From contig NZ_CP083986.1 of the NCBI RefSeq assembly GCF_020172685.1, forward strand, positions 1,165,576 through 1,229,575: 64,000 nucleotides of DNA, given 5' to 3'. The translations under genes and the position numbers were made by a program. How positions within the stretch are numbered: position 1 is the stretch's first letter; each line of letters starts with the position of its first letter. The notes beneath the pieces were generated by a model, which was not told the DNA's origin, made no database searches, and saw only the letters and a program-made list of their open reading frames with translations. This DNA is from [Mycobacterium] nativiensis. GTDB lineage: Bacteria > Actinomycetota > Actinomycetes > Mycobacteriales > Mycobacteriaceae. Below are positions 9,728-24,110 of the stretch, piece after piece.

Positions 9728-10387
9728 TCACTTCGCCGCGACGGTGAACCCGTTCGTTATCGTCTCGACGTCGGCGGCCTGCTTGGCGGCCTCATCGGCC
9801 GGGGCGGTGACCGACAGCTGCACCAGATAGCGCTGATCGTCGGGTGCCGAACCGGTGGCGATCACCATCCGGAACCAGCTGTGCAGGCGTTGCCCGTCGA
9901 GGTCGTAGGTGCCCTGGACCATCGACGACGGGAAGTCGTGGAAGTCCTCGTTGGAGGCGTCCAGCAGCCGGAAATTCTTCGAGAGCTGGGCGTCGACGAC
10001 GCCGTGCTTGATGGCTTCGTGCGCATCGAAGTTCCCGGTCAGTTTGACCACGCTCAGTATCGCCCGCGGCAACTTCTCGCCTTTGCCGATGACCTCGGTG
10101 GTCGCCGGCAACATCGGGCTCTGCTTCTTCGTCCAGCCCGGTGGAGTCGGCATCGACACGGTGAGGTCTTTCAGGGCGTTGGGGGCCACCGCTTCGGCGG
10201 CCACTCCCTGGTCCTCCAGGTATCGCCCCACCGTCACCGGCGGCTTGGCCTCCTCCGACGTGGTCGTGGTGGTTCCGTTAGACCAAATCGATTGATAGTC
10301 AGGCGCTTTGGTGCCGCACCCGGAAGCCGCGCCCGCCAACAGCGAGACCGCCAGCGCGGCGAGAGCCGCTGAGCGCAGCGAGGTCAC
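9728..10387 (-). CDS. lpqT: Lipoprotein LpqT
   Basis: A 219-residue lipoprotein of the LpqN/LpqT family: signal peptide with lipobox AASGC, a Ser/Thr-rich linker, then the family domain (about 60-215). In M. tuberculosis lpqT (Rv1016c) also lies between rplY and prsA. GTG start at 10387 overlapping the arsC stop as GTGA, so it is translated from the arsC transcript. The function is not established; the relative LpqN has been tied to envelope assembly partners. Confidence 0.88.
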   Translation of the reverse strand: MTSLRSAALAALAVSLLAGAASGCGTKAPDYQSIWSNGTTTTTSEEAKPPVTVGRYLEDQGVAAEAVAPNALKDLTVSMPTPPGWTKKQSPMLPATTEVIGKGEKLPRAILSVVKLTGNFDAHEAIKHGVVDAQLSKNFRLLDASNEDFHDFPSSMVQGTYDLDGQRLHSWFRMVIATGSAPDDQRYLVQLSVTAPADEAAKQAADVETITNGFTVAAK

Positions 10388-10728
10388 AGGATCTCGCGGA
10401 CCGCGTCAATCGGGCGTCCGAGACGGGTGCCCTTCGCGGTGACGACGAACGGACGCTGGATCAGGATGGGATGTGCGGCCATCGCGTCGAGCAGCTCGTC
10501 GTCGGAGGCGCCGGCCAGGTTCAGCTCGGCGTACACCGCCTCGCCGGTGCGCACCGCGTCGCGCACCCCGATCCCGGCGGCGCTGATCATCTCCGCGAGC
10601 TCCGCACGCGACGGCGGGGTCTTCAGGTACTCCACGACCGTCGGCTCGATACCGTTGTCGCGCAGCAGATCCAGTGTCTTGCGTGAGGTGGAGCAGCGCG
10701 GGTTGTGGTAGATGGTGCCGTCGGCCAT
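10384..10728 (-). CDS. arsC: Arsenate reductase (glutaredoxin type, ArsC family)
   Basis: 114 residues with the thioredoxin-like ArsC fold. The catalytic motif is HNPRCSTSRKTL (Cys at about residue 10), followed by EYLKTPPSRAEL and a C-terminal IQRPFVV segment that supplies the arginine contacting oxyanion. The family reduces arsenate to arsenite with glutathione/glutaredoxin or mycothiol-based thiols. There is no arsR, arsB or acr3 nearby, so a resistance role is not certain. The short ATG at 10728 is preferred over a longer extension that would run into prsA. It sits between prsA and lpqT, one base past the prsA stop, and M. tuberculosis has no arsC between these genes as far as I remember. 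Confidence 0.88.
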   Translation of the reverse strand: MADGTIYHNPRCSTSRKTLDLLRDNGIEPTVVEYLKTPPSRAELAEMISAAGIGVRDAVRTGEAVYAELNLAGASDDELLDAMAAHPILIQRPFVVTAKGTRLGRPIDAVREIL

Positions 10729-10729
10729 G

Positions 10730-11716
10730 TCAGGCGTCCCCGTCGAAAAGTCCGGTGACCGAGCCGTTTTCGAACACGGCACGGATCGTGCTGGCCAACA
10801 GCGGGGCGATCGACAGCACCGTCAGCTGGGGGAACAGCTTGTCCTCGGTGATCGGCAGCGTGTTGGTGACGATCACCTCGCTGGCGCCGCAGGCCGCCAA
10901 CCGCTCGGATGCCGGGCTGGACAGCACGCCGTGGGTGGCGGCGATCACCACGTCTACGGCCCCCGCTTCGCGCAGCAGGCCGACCGCCCCGGCGATGGTG
11001 CCGCCGGTGTCGATCATGTCGTCGGTGATCACGCAGGTCTTGCCGGCGACCTCGCCTACCACCCGGTTGGCCTTGACCTGGTTGGGCACCCGCGGATCAC
11101 GGGTCTTGTGGATGAAGGCCAGCGGCACGCCGCCCAGCGAGTCGGCCCACTTCTCGGCGACCCGCACCCGGCCGGAGTCGGGGGAGACCACCACGACATC
11201 CTTGCCATTGTTGAGGTAGTTGTCCCGGATGTAGCCGCACAGCAGCGGCTGGGCCCGCATGTGGTCGACCGGGCCGTCGAAGAAACCCTGGATCTGGTCG
11301 GTGTGCAGATCGACCGTCACGATCCGGTCGGCGCCCGCGGTCTTGAGCAGGTCGGCGACCAGGCGGGCCGAAATCGGTTCGCGGCCCCGGTGTTTCTTGT
11401 CCTGGCGGGCGTACGGGTAGAACGGCAGGATCGCGGTGATCCGCTTGGCGCTGCCCCGCTTGAGCGCGTCGATCATGATCAGCTGTTCCATCAGGTGCTG
11501 GTTCAGCGGGGCGGGGTGGGACTGCAGTACAAAGGCGTCGCAGCCGCGGACGGACTCATCGAAACGCACGAAGATCTCGCCGTTGGCAAAGTCGCGGGCG
11601 GTCTGCGCGGTGACCGACACATCCAGCTCTTTGGCGACCTGATCGGCCAGCTCCGGGTGCGCACGACCTGCGAAGAGCATCAGGTTCTTGCGGTTGTCTG
11701 TCCACTCGTGGCTCAC
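10730..11716 (-). CDS. prsA: Ribose-phosphate pyrophosphokinase
   Basis: Makes PRPP from ribose 5-phosphate and ATP for nucleotide, histidine and arabinan (decaprenylphosphoryl-arabinose) synthesis. The 328-residue protein has the catalytic flexible loop PYARQDKKHRGREPIS, the metal/ATP region VDLHTDQIQGFFDGPVDH and the PRPP loop VITDDMIDTGGT. GTG at 11716 gives the N terminus MSHEWTDNRK, the same as mycobacterial PrsA; a longer frame upstream is spurious. It follows glmU by 109 bp on the same strand and is followed by arsC-lpqT. The glmU-prsA pair links nucleotide-sugar and PRPP supply for the cell wall. Confidence 0.96.
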   Translation of the reverse strand: MSHEWTDNRKNLMLFAGRAHPELADQVAKELDVSVTAQTARDFANGEIFVRFDESVRGCDAFVLQSHPAPLNQHLMEQLIMIDALKRGSAKRITAILPFYPYARQDKKHRGREPISARLVADLLKTAGADRIVTVDLHTDQIQGFFDGPVDHMRAQPLLCGYIRDNYLNNGKDVVVVSPDSGRVRVAEKWADSLGGVPLAFIHKTRDPRVPNQVKANRVVGEVAGKTCVITDDMIDTGGTIAGAVGLLREAGAVDVVIAATHGVLSSPASERLAACGASEVIVTNTLPITEDKLFPQLTVLSIAPLLASTIRAVFENGSVTGLFDGDA

Positions 11717-11752
11717 GTGCTGCCCCTGCTGTTGGCGATCTGGGAAAATGGT

Positions 11753-11764
11753 CGAGTTAACTCG
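11753..11764. promoter_or_regulatory. 12-bp perfect palindrome upstream of prsA
   Basis: CGAGTTAACTCG is self-complementary and lies 37 bases upstream of the prsA start, inside the glmU-prsA gap. It could be an operator or part of a promoter. A similar but inverted-flank palindrome, CTCGTTAACGAG, occurs at 39658-39669 before a PE gene. No protein is assigned. Confidence 0.3.
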
Positions 11765-11825
11765 GGCGTTATGGTACGGAACCCGGCTCGCAAATTCGCC
11801 TCGGGCTGCCTCAACGCGACCAAGC

Positions 11826-13283
11826 TCACGATGAGCGATCCGGTTGGTTGCCGGCCGCCTCTGCCGCCTCGGCCGCGGCGCTGCCGGGCCGCTTGCGCTG
11901 CACCCAGTTCTCGATGTTTCGCTGCGGGCCGGCCGACACCGCCAGCGCACCCGGTGGCACGTCGTCGCGCACCACGGTCCCGGCGCCCGTGTAGGCGCCG
12001 TCGCCGATGGTGACGGGCGCGACGAACATGGTGTCCGACCCGGTGCGCACGTGCGAACCGACCTTGGTCCGCCGCTTGGTCTGGCCGTCGTAGTTGACGA
12101 ACACGCTGGATGCGCCGATGTTGGAGTGCTCGCCGATGTCGGCGTCGCCCACATAGGTCAGGTGCGGAACCTTGGTCCCGGTGCCGATGGTGGAGTTCTT
12201 GGTCTCGACGAACGCCCCCAGCTTGCCGTCGGCGCCCAGCACAGAGCCGGGACGCAGGTAGGCGAACGGCCCGACGGCGGCGCCGGCGCCGATCGATGAC
12301 GAGGTGACGTGGCTGCGGATCACCGACGCGGCGTCACCGACGGTGACGTCGGTCAGGGTGCTGTCCGGGCCGATCGTGCAGCGCGCGCCGATGGCGGTAT
12401 CGCCCAGCAGCTGGGTTCCGGGAGCGACGGTGGTGTCGGGCCCGATGGTCACGTCTACGTCGATCCAGGTGGTGGCGGGGTCGAGGATCGTGACGCCGGC
12501 CCGCTGGTGGGCGGTCACCAGGCGGCGATTGAGCACGGCGGCCAATTCGGCCAGCTGCACGCGGTCGTTGACGCCGGCCACCAGGGCGGCATCGTCGACG
12601 TGGCGGGCGTGCACGACCTGGCCGTCGCCGCGGACGATGCCGATCACGTCGGTGAGGTACAGCTCGTGCTGGGCGTTGTCCGAGCCCAGCCGGCCCAGTG
12701 CGGAACGCAGCTCGGCGATGTCGAAGGCGTACACCCCGGCGTTGACCTCGCGGATCTCCCGCTGCGATTCGGTGGCGTCGGCCTGTTCCACGATCGCGGT
12801 CACCTCCCCGTCCTGCGTGTGCAGGATGCGGCCGTAGCCGGTGGGGTCGGCCAGGGTGGTGGTCAGCACGGTGACCGCGGCCGGGGCGGTGCGGTGGGTG
12901 TCCACCAGCGCGGCGAGGGTGGCGCTATCCAGCAGGGGGATGTCGCCGGAGGTGACCACGACGGTGCCGGCGAAGTCATCGGGCAGTGTCGACAGGCCGC
13001 ACAGCACCGCGTGCCCGGTGCCGAGCTGCTGGTCCTGCAGGGCGACGTCGATGTGGCAGTCCAGGGCCTGCGCAAGTTCGGCGACCGGACCGGCGATGCG
13101 TTCGTGGGCGTGGCCCAGTACGACCACCAGGTGGCGGGGGCTGATCCCGGCGGCGGCGCGCACGCAGTGCGACAGCATGCTGCGCCCGCCCAGTCGGTGC
13201 AGCACCTTGGGGGTGTCGGAGACCATCCGGGTTCCGGCCCCGGCCGCCAGAATCACCACCGCAGTCTCGTTGTGCCCTGTCAC
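11826..13283 (-). CDS. glmU: Bifunctional GlmU: GlcNAc-1-P uridyltransferase / GlcN-1-P acetyltransferase
   Basis: Makes UDP-GlcNAc, precursor of peptidoglycan and of the arabinogalactan linker. 485 residues. The N-terminal nucleotidyltransferase domain (about 1-235) has LAAGAGTRM with the downstream lysine in DTPKVLH. The C-terminal left-handed beta-helix (about 255-460) has hexapeptide repeats, [20 protein letters not shown] and the acetyl-CoA end [13 protein letters not shown] basic and alanine-rich tail follows as in other mycobacterial GlmU. GTG at 13283 is chosen because translation from it gives [15 protein letters not shown]; the extra N terminus upstream is not conserved. The tRNA-Gln gene lies just upstream on the same strand. 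Confidence 0.95.
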   Translation of the reverse strand: MTGHNETAVVILAAGAGTRMVSDTPKVLHRLGGRSMLSHCVRAAAGISPRHLVVVLGHAHERIAGPVAELAQALDCHIDVALQDQQLGTGHAVLCGLSTLPDDFAGTVVVTSGDIPLLDSATLAALVDTHRTAPAAVTVLTTTLADPTGYGRILHTQDGEVTAIVEQADATESQREIREVNAGVYAFDIAELRSALGRLGSDNAQHELYLTDVIGIVRGDGQVVHARHVDDAALVAGVNDRVQLAELAAVLNRRLVTAHQRAGVTILDPATTWIDVDVTIGPDTTVAPGTQLLGDTAIGARCTIGPDSTLTDVTVGDAASVIRSHVTSSSIGAGAAVGPFAYLRPGSVLGADGKLGAFVETKNSTIGTGTKVPHLTYVGDADIGEHSNIGASSVFVNYDGQTKRRTKVGSHVRTGSDTMFVAPVTIGDGAYTGAGTVVRDDVPPGALAVSAGPQRNIENWVQRKRPGSAAAEAAEAAGNQPDRSS

Positions 13284-13390
13284 CCGATCTCTTCTCTGTG
13301 ATCCCCTACTGCGCCAGTGTGCACAATTGTCCGCCGGATGCGGCGTGTCGCCGGACAACTCTGCACGCTCACGGCCAAGGGGGGATGGTG

Positions 13391-13462
13391 CTCCGTCGCC
13401 AGGACTCGAACCTGAACTATCTGAACCAAAATCAGAGGTGCTGCCGATTACACCACGACGGA
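13391..13462 (-). tRNA. tRNA-Gln (anticodon UUG)
   Basis: Read on the minus strand, a 72-base cloverleaf: acceptor arms TCCGTCG/CGACGGA, D arm, anticodon stem TCTGA/TCAGA closing the loop TTTTGGT with anticodon TTG, and T arm with the GGTTCGAGTCC loop region. The discriminator base is G and no CCA is encoded. The same tRNA lies beside glmU in M. tuberculosis. Confidence 0.95.
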
Positions 13463-13508
13463 TCGGTGCTCGGCAGTGACTCTAGTGCAAACGACTAGGC
13501 TGGTCGGC

Positions 13509-14153
13509 GTGGCTGGTCTCGACAAGGGTGGGCGGGCGCCGCGGGCCCGGATGACCGGCAGCGAACGTCGGCACCAACTCATCGACGTCGCGCGGTCGCT
13601 GTTCGCCGAGCGAGGCTATGAAGGCACCTCCATCGAGGAGATCGCGCAGCGCGCCCACGTGTCCAAACCGGTGGTCTACGAGCATTTCGGCGGCAAGGAA
13701 GGGCTCTACGCCGTCGTCGTCGACCGGGAGATGTCGGCATTGCTGGACGGCATCACCACCTCGCTGACCAAGGCGACCAACAACCAGTCCCGGCTGCGGG
13801 TCGAACGCGTCGCGCTGGCGCTGCTGACCTACGTCGACGAGCACACCGACGGCTTCCGGATCCTGATCCGCGACTCGCCGGCCTCGATCAGCTCCGGAAC
13901 CTATTCCACGCTGCTCAACGACGCGATCGGCCAGGTGTCGTCGATTCTGGCCGGCGACTTCTCCCAGCGCGGCCTGGACCCGGAGACCGCGCCGTTGTAC
14001 GCCCAGGCGCTGGTCGGTTCGGTGTCGATGACGGCCCAGTGGTGGCTCGATGTGCGCGAACCCAAGAAGGAAGTGGTGGCCGCCCACCTGGTGAACCTGT
14101 GCTGGAACGGGTTGACCGGCCTGGAGACCGATCCGACCCTGCATGACGAATAA
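13509..14153 (+). CDS. TetR-family transcriptional regulator
   Basis: A 214-residue one-component regulator. The N-terminal helix-turn-helix (about 20-65) has [45 protein letters not shown] residues in the order expected for TetR. The C-terminal helices form the ligand pocket and dimer interface and match the Rv1019 position and type. The start is uncertain: GTG 13509 ([11 protein letters not shown]) is preferred, but GTG 13476, just beyond the divergent tRNA gene, is also in frame. It lies 59 bp before mfd on the same strand. No operator is obvious in the short gap to the tRNA. The ligand and targets are unknown. Confidence 0.87.
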   Translation: MAGLDKGGRAPRARMTGSERRHQLIDVARSLFAERGYEGTSIEEIAQRAHVSKPVVYEHFGGKEGLYAVVVDREMSALLDGITTSLTKATNNQSRLRVERVALALLTYVDEHTDGFRILIRDSPASISSGTYSTLLNDAIGQVSSILAGDFSQRGLDPETAPLYAQALVGSVSMTAQWWLDVREPKKEVVAAHLVNLCWNGLTGLETDPTLHDE

Positions 14154-14212
14154 GGCCTGCACCGCAACGCAAATCGGCGGTTGCCGCACCACCGCTTAGA
14201 ATTGCCCGCATC

Positions 14213-17838
<3,626 letters not shown>

Positions 17839-17842
<4 letters not shown>

Positions 17843-18720
17843 CCGTCGTCCTGCTCGACCCCCGCCGGCCCACGCTGATGCCGGTGGAAGCCCTGCCGCT
17901 GCTGACCGGCGACATCGTCTACACCGAGGAACTGCCGATCGTGGTGCCGTGGTCGCTGCCGGCCGCCCAATCGGTGCTGTCCGGCGCGCAGGCCGCGGTG
18001 CTGCTGTCCTCGGACCGCAACCATCCGGAGGTGCTGGCCCGGCTGGCGGCCGGTGAGGCGCTGATCGCGGCGCCGGAGGCCCAAGCCGGCGAGCGGCTGA
18101 TCGACGCGGTCGCGATCATGGACCGGCTGCGTACCGACGGCCCGTGGGAGAGCGAGCAGACCCACGACTCGCTGCGCCGGTTCCTGTTGGAGGAGACCTA
18201 CGAGCTGTTCGACGCGGTGCGCGGCGGCGACGCCGAGGAGCTGCGCGACGAACTCGGCGACGTGCTGCTGCAGGTGCTGTTCCACGCCCGTATCGCCGAA
18301 GACGCCCCGCACCATCCCTTCGACATCGACGACGTCGCCGAGGCCCTGCTGCGCAAGCTGGTCAACCGGGTGCCGGCGGTGCTGGCCGGCGAGGACATCT
18401 CGCTGGAGGATCAGGTCGCGCAGTGGCATGACCGAAAAGCACTGGAGACCAAGTCCAGAGACTCGATCATGGACGACCTGCCGACCGCGCAGCCGGCGCT
18501 GGCGCTGGCGAGCAAGGTGTTGCAGCGTCTCACCCGCGCCGGGGTTCCGGCGGACCTGATCCCCGAGGCCGTCACCGCAGTCACCGTCGCCGCCGATGTC
18601 GATGCGGAAAACGACTTGCGCACAGCGGTTTTGGATTTGATGGACACCGTCCGCGCGGTTGAGAAGGCGATTATCGGGCAGTCCACCGAAGAGCAGTGGC
18701 GCGACCACTGGCCGCGATAG
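17839..18720 (+). CDS. mazG: Nucleoside triphosphate pyrophosphohydrolase MazG
   Basis: Hydrolyses non-canonical or oxidised (d)NTPs to monophosphates, protecting DNA and RNA; in mycobacteria it is linked to oxidative stress survival. 293 residues. The N-terminal extension (about 1-85) is specific to actinobacterial MazG. The catalytic domain has the metal motif EETYE and ELGDVLLQ (EExxE...ExxD, about 116-140). The ATG at 17839 overlaps the mfd stop, so only 293 residues are real although the frame is open further upstream. It is convergent with a PPE gene; a strong hairpin lies between the two. Confidence 0.94.
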
Positions 18721-18738
18721 TCGGTTGCTTTTTGGCGC

Positions 18739-18795
18739 CGAAACCGACGTTTTGCAGCGGTCTACTCGTACTTTCGCTGCAAAACGTCGGTTTCG
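18739..18795. terminator. Perfect 21-bp hairpin with conserved loop, between mazG and PPE
   Basis: Arms at 18739-18759 and 18775-18795 are perfectly complementary over 21 bp. The 15-base loop with its flank reads TACTCGTACTTTC, the same loop found in the hairpins at 58055 and 59011 although the stem is unrelated. It lies between convergent genes, so it probably ends transcription from both sides, but neither strand has a strong U-run. Confidence 0.7.
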
Positions 18796-18801
18796 AAGGA
18801 T

Positions 18802-20328
18802 CTAAGCGCCCTCGCCCCAGCTGCCCGGCAGCATCGGTACCCGCGGCTCGGTGTCGAGCCCGTTGCCGGTGAGCACGGCGATCCCCGCCGCCTGCCGGTC
18901 CGCAGCGGGGACTGTGCCGGCGAAGCCCAGCGCGCCGGCGCCCCGGTCGGATGCCGAAGCGCCACTCGGGTCATGCGGCCCCGCCCAGTCCGGGGACACC
19001 CCGATGTTCATGTCCATGTACTCGTCGCCGAACCCGCGCTGCTTGGCGCGTTGACGCCGGCTGCGTTTCTGGGCTTGGCTTTCCGTCACCGCGGCGCCCG
19101 GAGCCCCCTGACTCTCCGAAGCGTCCTCCTCGGCACTGCGGGATCGCCGGCTTCCGCTGGACTGCCTGGCCGACGACGAAGCGCTGCTCACCAGGTACAG
19201 GCACGAGGTCGGCCCGAAACCGACGCCCGGTCCGCCGCCGGCTGCCCCGCCGGCCGGCATGCCCGCGCTGACGGTGCTCGGCGTGGGCGAGCCTGCCGAC
19301 GAGATCGGGTCGGCGCAGGCGCACACCTCCGCGCCTGCCGGCACGATGCCCCCCGCGACGACCGGCGCACCGGCGACCCCCGTCACCGGCATCGGCGGGG
19401 TCGGTTCGACCACCTGGTCGACCCCGCCCACCGCGCCGAGCGCACCAAGCGCACCGAGTCCGGCGGCAGCGGCGAAGGCAGGTGCCGCGGCCATGACGAT
19501 CGGGATCGCCATCTGCACCGCAATCTGTCCAATCGGCCACAACAGCATCAGCGTGTGAAAGGTGAACCAGCCCAGGGCGCCGGCCAGAATCGGGGAGAAC
19601 CCCGGAATCTGCAACAGCATCTGGGTGACCGCGCTGGCAAACGGAAACGCCTCGATCGGATATCCGTCGACGCCCAACTGCGCCCACAACCACTTGGCGA
19701 TCGGGTCCGCAAAGCCCATGTTGAACTGCGTTATCAGGTCCTTGAGCTGCTGTTCCCAGCTCGGCGCGGCGGCGGCCTCGGCAGCCCCCGGGGTCACGAT
19801 CGGCGGCGCGGGCGCCGCCACTGGGACCGAGGCCAGTGCCGCGCCGGCGACGCCCTGGTAGACGGTCATCATCTCCGCGGCCTGAACCCACATCCGGGCG
19901 TAGTCGGCCTCGTTCAGCGCGATGGGGATGGTGTTGATGCCGAAGAAGTTGGTCGCCACCAGGGTCGCGTGTACGGCGTGGTTGGCGGCCAGCTCGGCCA
20001 GCGTGGGCATCCCGGCCAGCGCGGTGGTGTAGGCCGCGGCCGCGGTGTGGTGCAGGCCGGCGGCGGCGGTGCTCTTGGCGGCGCTCTCGGCCAGCCAGCT
20101 CAGATACGGGCCGTGCGCGACCGTGTACTGCTGGGCACTGGGGCCCTGCCAGGCGCCGGCCTGCACGCCGGCCAGTACCGCGTCGAGTTCGGCGGCGACT
20201 TCGAGGTATTCCGCGCTCATCGCCGACCAGGCTGACGCCGCTGTCAGCAGCGGTCCTGGTCCTGGGCCTGCGCTGAGCAGCGCAGAGTGCACCTCCGGTG
20301 GCGATGCCAGCCAGACTGGTGCGCTCAT
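18802..20328 (-). CDS. PPE family protein, PPE4/PPE20-like
   Basis: 508 residues. The N-terminal PPE domain (about 1-175) starts [18 protein letters not shown] and contains AWQGPSA and [18 protein letters not shown]. The middle has hydrophobic stretches (about 225-310). The C terminus, with a basic run followed by GDEYMDMN, a [10 protein letters not shown] segment and [10 protein letters not shown] at the end, matches the tail I remember for PPE4 of ESX-3 and PPE20. It therefore belongs to that old, non-SVP lineage rather than to the PPE-SVP genes at 38-44 kb. No PE partner, esx pair or ESX component is adjacent, so it is an orphan that must pair with a PE encoded elsewhere. ATG at 20328 with GAGAGG upstream. 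It is divergent from the anti-sigma/sigC frame. Confidence 0.88.
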   Translation of the reverse strand: MSAPVWLASPPEVHSALLSAGPGPGPLLTAASAWSAMSAEYLEVAAELDAVLAGVQAGAWQGPSAQQYTVAHGPYLSWLAESAAKSTAAAGLHHTAAAAYTTALAGMPTLAELAANHAVHATLVATNFFGINTIPIALNEADYARMWVQAAEMMTVYQGVAGAALASVPVAAPAPPIVTPGAAEAAAAPSWEQQLKDLITQFNMGFADPIAKWLWAQLGVDGYPIEAFPFASAVTQMLLQIPGFSPILAGALGWFTFHTLMLLWPIGQIAVQMAIPIVMAAAPAFAAAAGLGALGALGAVGGVDQVVEPTPPMPVTGVAGAPVVAGGIVPAGAEVCACADPISSAGSPTPSTVSAGMPAGGAAGGGPGVGFGPTSCLYLVSSASSSARQSSGSRRSRSAEEDASESQGAPGAAVTESQAQKRSRRQRAKQRGFGDEYMDMNIGVSPDWAGPHDPSGASASDRGAGALGFAGTVPAADRQAAGIAVLTGNGLDTEPRVPMLPGSWGEGA

Positions 20329-20433
20329 CAGACACCTCTCCTCAGCGATCGTGACTTTTTCCCCGACACCAAGTGGTCGCGCGGGTGCGCGGTTTGGTTC
20401 CCGCGCCGGGTGACCTTTGTGTATGGCCGCCGA

Positions 20434-21834
20434 ATGAGCGACTATGGCGGCATGCGGTGCGAGGTGGTGCGCGAAACATTGTCGTCGCTGCTCGACGGTG
20501 AGCAGCAGGAGTTGCCCGCGCAACAGGTCGACGCGCACCTGGCGTCATGCCGCGGCTGCCGACGCTGGCTGGTCGGGGCCGCCGCGCAGGCCCGCCGGCT
20601 GACCGAGATCGAATCCGGGGCCTCCAACGACTACGCCGCCGCGGGTCCTGACCTGGCCGCCCAGATTCTGGCGGCCGCGGGGGTGACTTCGGTCACCGGC
20701 GAGATCACCGCCGGCAAACGCTGGACGGGCTGGGGGTATCGGCGGCTGTCGCTGATCGTGGTCGGGGTGCTGCAGGTGCTGATGGCGCTGGCCCAGATCA
20801 TGGGTATGGACTTCGGCATGGTGTCGGCACACGGGCACGGCGCGGCAACCGGTGCGCATTTGCTGCATGAATCCACCGCATGGTTGTTGGCGCTCGGCGG
20901 GGCGATGATCGCCGCTGGTATCTGGCCTGCGGTGGCGGTCGGTGTCGCGGCGATCACCGGGGTTTATGCGCTCGCGCTGACTGGTTATGTCGTGATCGAC
21001 ACCTACCACGGCCAGGTGACGGCGGAGCGGATCGCCAGCCATCTACCGGTCCTGGCGGGTTTGCTGTTCGCGTTGCTGGTGGCCCGCGATCGCACCGGTG
21101 GCACCGGCTCGCACCGGGCCGCTGACGACATCACCGACGCCCCGCGCCCGGCTGATTCCGGGCTGGGCGGCCACGGCAGGAGGGGCCGACATCTACGGTC
21201 GGTCAACCGCGCGACCGACTCTACGACCATGCGTCGTAGTGGCGCTGGGAAGCCGGGTCTAGGGTTGACTTCCGTGGCGAGCGCTGACCGGGTCGACGAT
21301 GACGCTGTCACCGCGCTCGCGCTGGCCGCGGCGGACGGTGACGCCCGGGCCCTGGAGGCGTTCATCAAGGCCACCCAGCACGATGTCTGGCGGTTCGTGG
21401 CCTACCTGTTCGACACTGTCAGTGCCGATGACCTGACGCAGGAGACCTTCCTTCGGGCGATCGGCGCGATCGGCCGGTTCGCCGGCCGCTCCAGCGCCCG
21501 GACCTGGCTGCTGGCCATCGCGCGCCGGGTCGTCGCCGACCACATCCGCTACCTGCGGTCGCGTCCGCGCACCGCCCCCGGCGCCGACCCCGAGGTGCTG
21601 CTCGACCGCGACCGGCCCGCCCGGGGCTTCGAGGACGTGGTCGAAGTCACCACGCTGATCGCAGGCCTGTCGGCCGACCAGCGTGAGGCGCTGTTGCTGA
21701 CCCAGCTGTTCGGCCTGTCCTACCAGGATGCCGCGGCGGTCTGCGGCTGTCCGGTGGGCACCATCCGATCCCGGGTGGCGCGCGCTCGCGGTGCGCTGCT
21801 GGCAGATCCGGAACGCGACGAGCTGACCGGCTAG
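20434..21834 (+). CDS. Membrane zf-HC2 anti-sigma domain in frame with SigC (fusion frame)
   Basis: One uninterrupted frame of 466 codons. Residues 1-50 are a zf-HC2 zinc-binding anti-sigma domain with HLASCRGC (His35, Cys39, Cys42). Four hydrophobic segments follow (about 105-124, 148-166, 167-188, 202-217), with a Met/His-rich loop after the first (MGMDFGM then HGHG, about 123-136). A polar linker (about 218-280) leads into complete SigC at residue 281. No stop codon separates the parts, so translation from the ATG at 20434 must give a sigma factor tethered to a membrane anti-sigma factor. An internal GTG at 21274 can give free SigC, listed separately. Fused anti-sigma domains are known in some ECF groups, but I do not know of one N-terminal to SigC. 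A lost stop codon through sequencing error cannot be excluded. Confidence 0.7.
   Translation: MSDYGGMRCEVVRETLSSLLDGEQQELPAQQVDAHLASCRGCRRWLVGAAAQARRLTEIESGASNDYAAAGPDLAAQILAAAGVTSVTGEITAGKRWTGWGYRRLSLIVVGVLQVLMALAQIMGMDFGMVSAHGHGAATGAHLLHESTAWLLALGGAMIAAGIWPAVAVGVAAITGVYALALTGYVVIDTYHGQVTAERIASHLPVLAGLLFALLVARDRTGGTGSHRAADDITDAPRPADSGLGGHGRRGRHLRSVNRATDSTTMRRSGAGKPGLGLTSVASADRVDDDAVTALALAAADGDARALEAFIKATQHDVWRFVAYLFDTVSADDLTQETFLRAIGAIGRFAGRSSARTWLLAIARRVVADHIRYLRSRPRTAPGADPEVLLDRDRPARGFEDVVEVTTLIAGLSADQREALLLTQLFGLSYQDAAAVCGCPVGTIRSRVARARGALLADPERDELTG
21221..21239. promoter_or_regulatory. Inverted repeat operator candidate before sigC
   Basis: CTACGAC and GTCGTAG are perfect 7-bp arms around a 5-base centre, 34 bases upstream of the internal sigC GTG. 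The form resembles BlaI/CopY-type operators (TACGAC...GTCGTA). In M. tuberculosis sigC is beside blaC, and I recall sigC being in the BlaI regulon, so BlaI is a candidate, unverified. Confidence 0.45.
21274..21834 (+). CDS. sigC: ECF RNA polymerase sigma factor SigC
   Basis: 186 residues from GTG 21274, almost exactly the length of M. tuberculosis SigC, with near-identical blocks: [26 protein letters not shown] (sigma region 2), [15 protein letters not shown], and [20 protein letters not shown] (sigma region 4 helix-turn-helix). SigC is an alternative sigma factor linked in M. tuberculosis to virulence and, as I recall, to copper acquisition. The match in length and the operator-like palindrome just upstream argue that this internal start is used. 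The same frame is open upstream through a membrane anti-sigma domain, so two products are possible. Confidence 0.92.
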   Translation: MASADRVDDDAVTALALAAADGDARALEAFIKATQHDVWRFVAYLFDTVSADDLTQETFLRAIGAIGRFAGRSSARTWLLAIARRVVADHIRYLRSRPRTAPGADPEVLLDRDRPARGFEDVVEVTTLIAGLSADQREALLLTQLFGLSYQDAAAVCGCPVGTIRSRVARARGALLADPERDELTG

Positions 21835-21979
21835 GTCGCATATACCCGGTCGTATGCGCGCTGGCAGAACGGATTTTTCAGAGCCGGGGCCAGGTGCGGG
21901 GCCCGGCGAGGGCTGAGCGTTGTTCGGTAGTCATGGAACTATGGACACAAATCGATGAGGTTCGACGTTGGGGAGAGCG

Positions 21980-22714
21980 GTGTCCGCGGTTCGTTGGCTG
22001 CGCACCACTGCCGTCGTGGGCGCGACGGCCGTGCTGTTGGCATCCAGTTGCAGCTGGCAGCTCGGTAACCCCATCCCGCAGGGTGTACCGCCGTCGCCGG
22101 GGGACCCGGTTCCGGCGGTGAACACCCGGCTCGAACAGGGGCGTCCAGCCGATCAGCTGTACCACTGGGCCGCCGAGCGGGCCCCGGTTCTCGACATCCC
22201 GGTCACCGCGCTGGAGGCCTATGCCTACGCCGCGCGCGTCGCCGAGGTGGAGAACCCCAACTGTCATCTGGGCTGGACCACCCTGGCGGCCATCGGCCAG
22301 ATCGAAAGCCATCACGGTCGCTACAACCACTCCACGGTGGCGCGCAACGGCGACGTGCGGCCCAAGATCCGCGGTGTGCGGCTCGACGGGTCCGGAGGCA
22401 ATCTGCACATCGTCGAGGAAGTGCAGCCGGACCTGGCCGACGACGACGGAGTGGTCCGGGCGATGGGCCCGATGCAGTTCATTCCGGAGACCTGGCGGCT
22501 CTATGGCGTCGACGCCAACAACGACGGCGTCGTGAGCCCGGACAACATCGACGACGCCGCGCTGTCGGCGGCCGGCTACCTGTGCTGGCGCGGAAAGGAT
22601 CTCGCCACCCCCAAGGGCTGGATGACCGCGCTGATGGCCTACAACGATTCGGAGATCTACGCCCGCGCCGTACGGGACTGGGCCGCCGCCTACGCTGCGG
22701 GCCGGCCCTTGTGA
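21980..22714 (+). CDS. lpqU: Lipoprotein LpqU, lytic transglycosylase-like
   Basis: 244 residues. The signal peptide ends in lipobox LLASSC, then a soluble domain with AAIGQIESHHGRY (a catalytic-glutamate type motif of SLT-like domains, about 100-112), AMGPMQFIPETWRLYG and AAGYLCW. This is a membrane-anchored murein-active fold; the enzymatic activity itself is inferred. The GTG at 21980 follows GGGGAGAG at good spacing and gives the family length; the TTG at 21968 is less likely. It precedes eno by 88 bp, as in M. tuberculosis (Rv1022-Rv1023). Confidence 0.9.
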   Translation: MSAVRWLRTTAVVGATAVLLASSCSWQLGNPIPQGVPPSPGDPVPAVNTRLEQGRPADQLYHWAAERAPVLDIPVTALEAYAYAARVAEVENPNCHLGWTTLAAIGQIESHHGRYNHSTVARNGDVRPKIRGVRLDGSGGNLHIVEEVQPDLADDDGVVRAMGPMQFIPETWRLYGVDANNDGVVSPDNIDDAALSAAGYLCWRGKDLATPKGWMTALMAYNDSEIYARAVRDWAAAYAAGRPL

Positions 22715-22766
22715 GGTGTGTGTGAGGTGTGTGGCCGGGACCACCGTTAGGCTCCCAATAGGCTAA

Positions 22767-24092
<1,326 letters not shown>

Positions 24093-24110
24093 CCACCAGG
24101 GGCCGTTGCC

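Noticed and set aside
13327..13358. TTGTCCG/CGGACAA inverted repeat after tRNA-Gln
   Set aside because: Short arms, long gap and no T-run on the minus strand; possible tRNA terminator but too weak to annotate.
21837..21858. CGCATA/TATGCG hairpin after sigC
   Set aside because: Six-base arms and no adjacent T-run, so not supported as a terminator.
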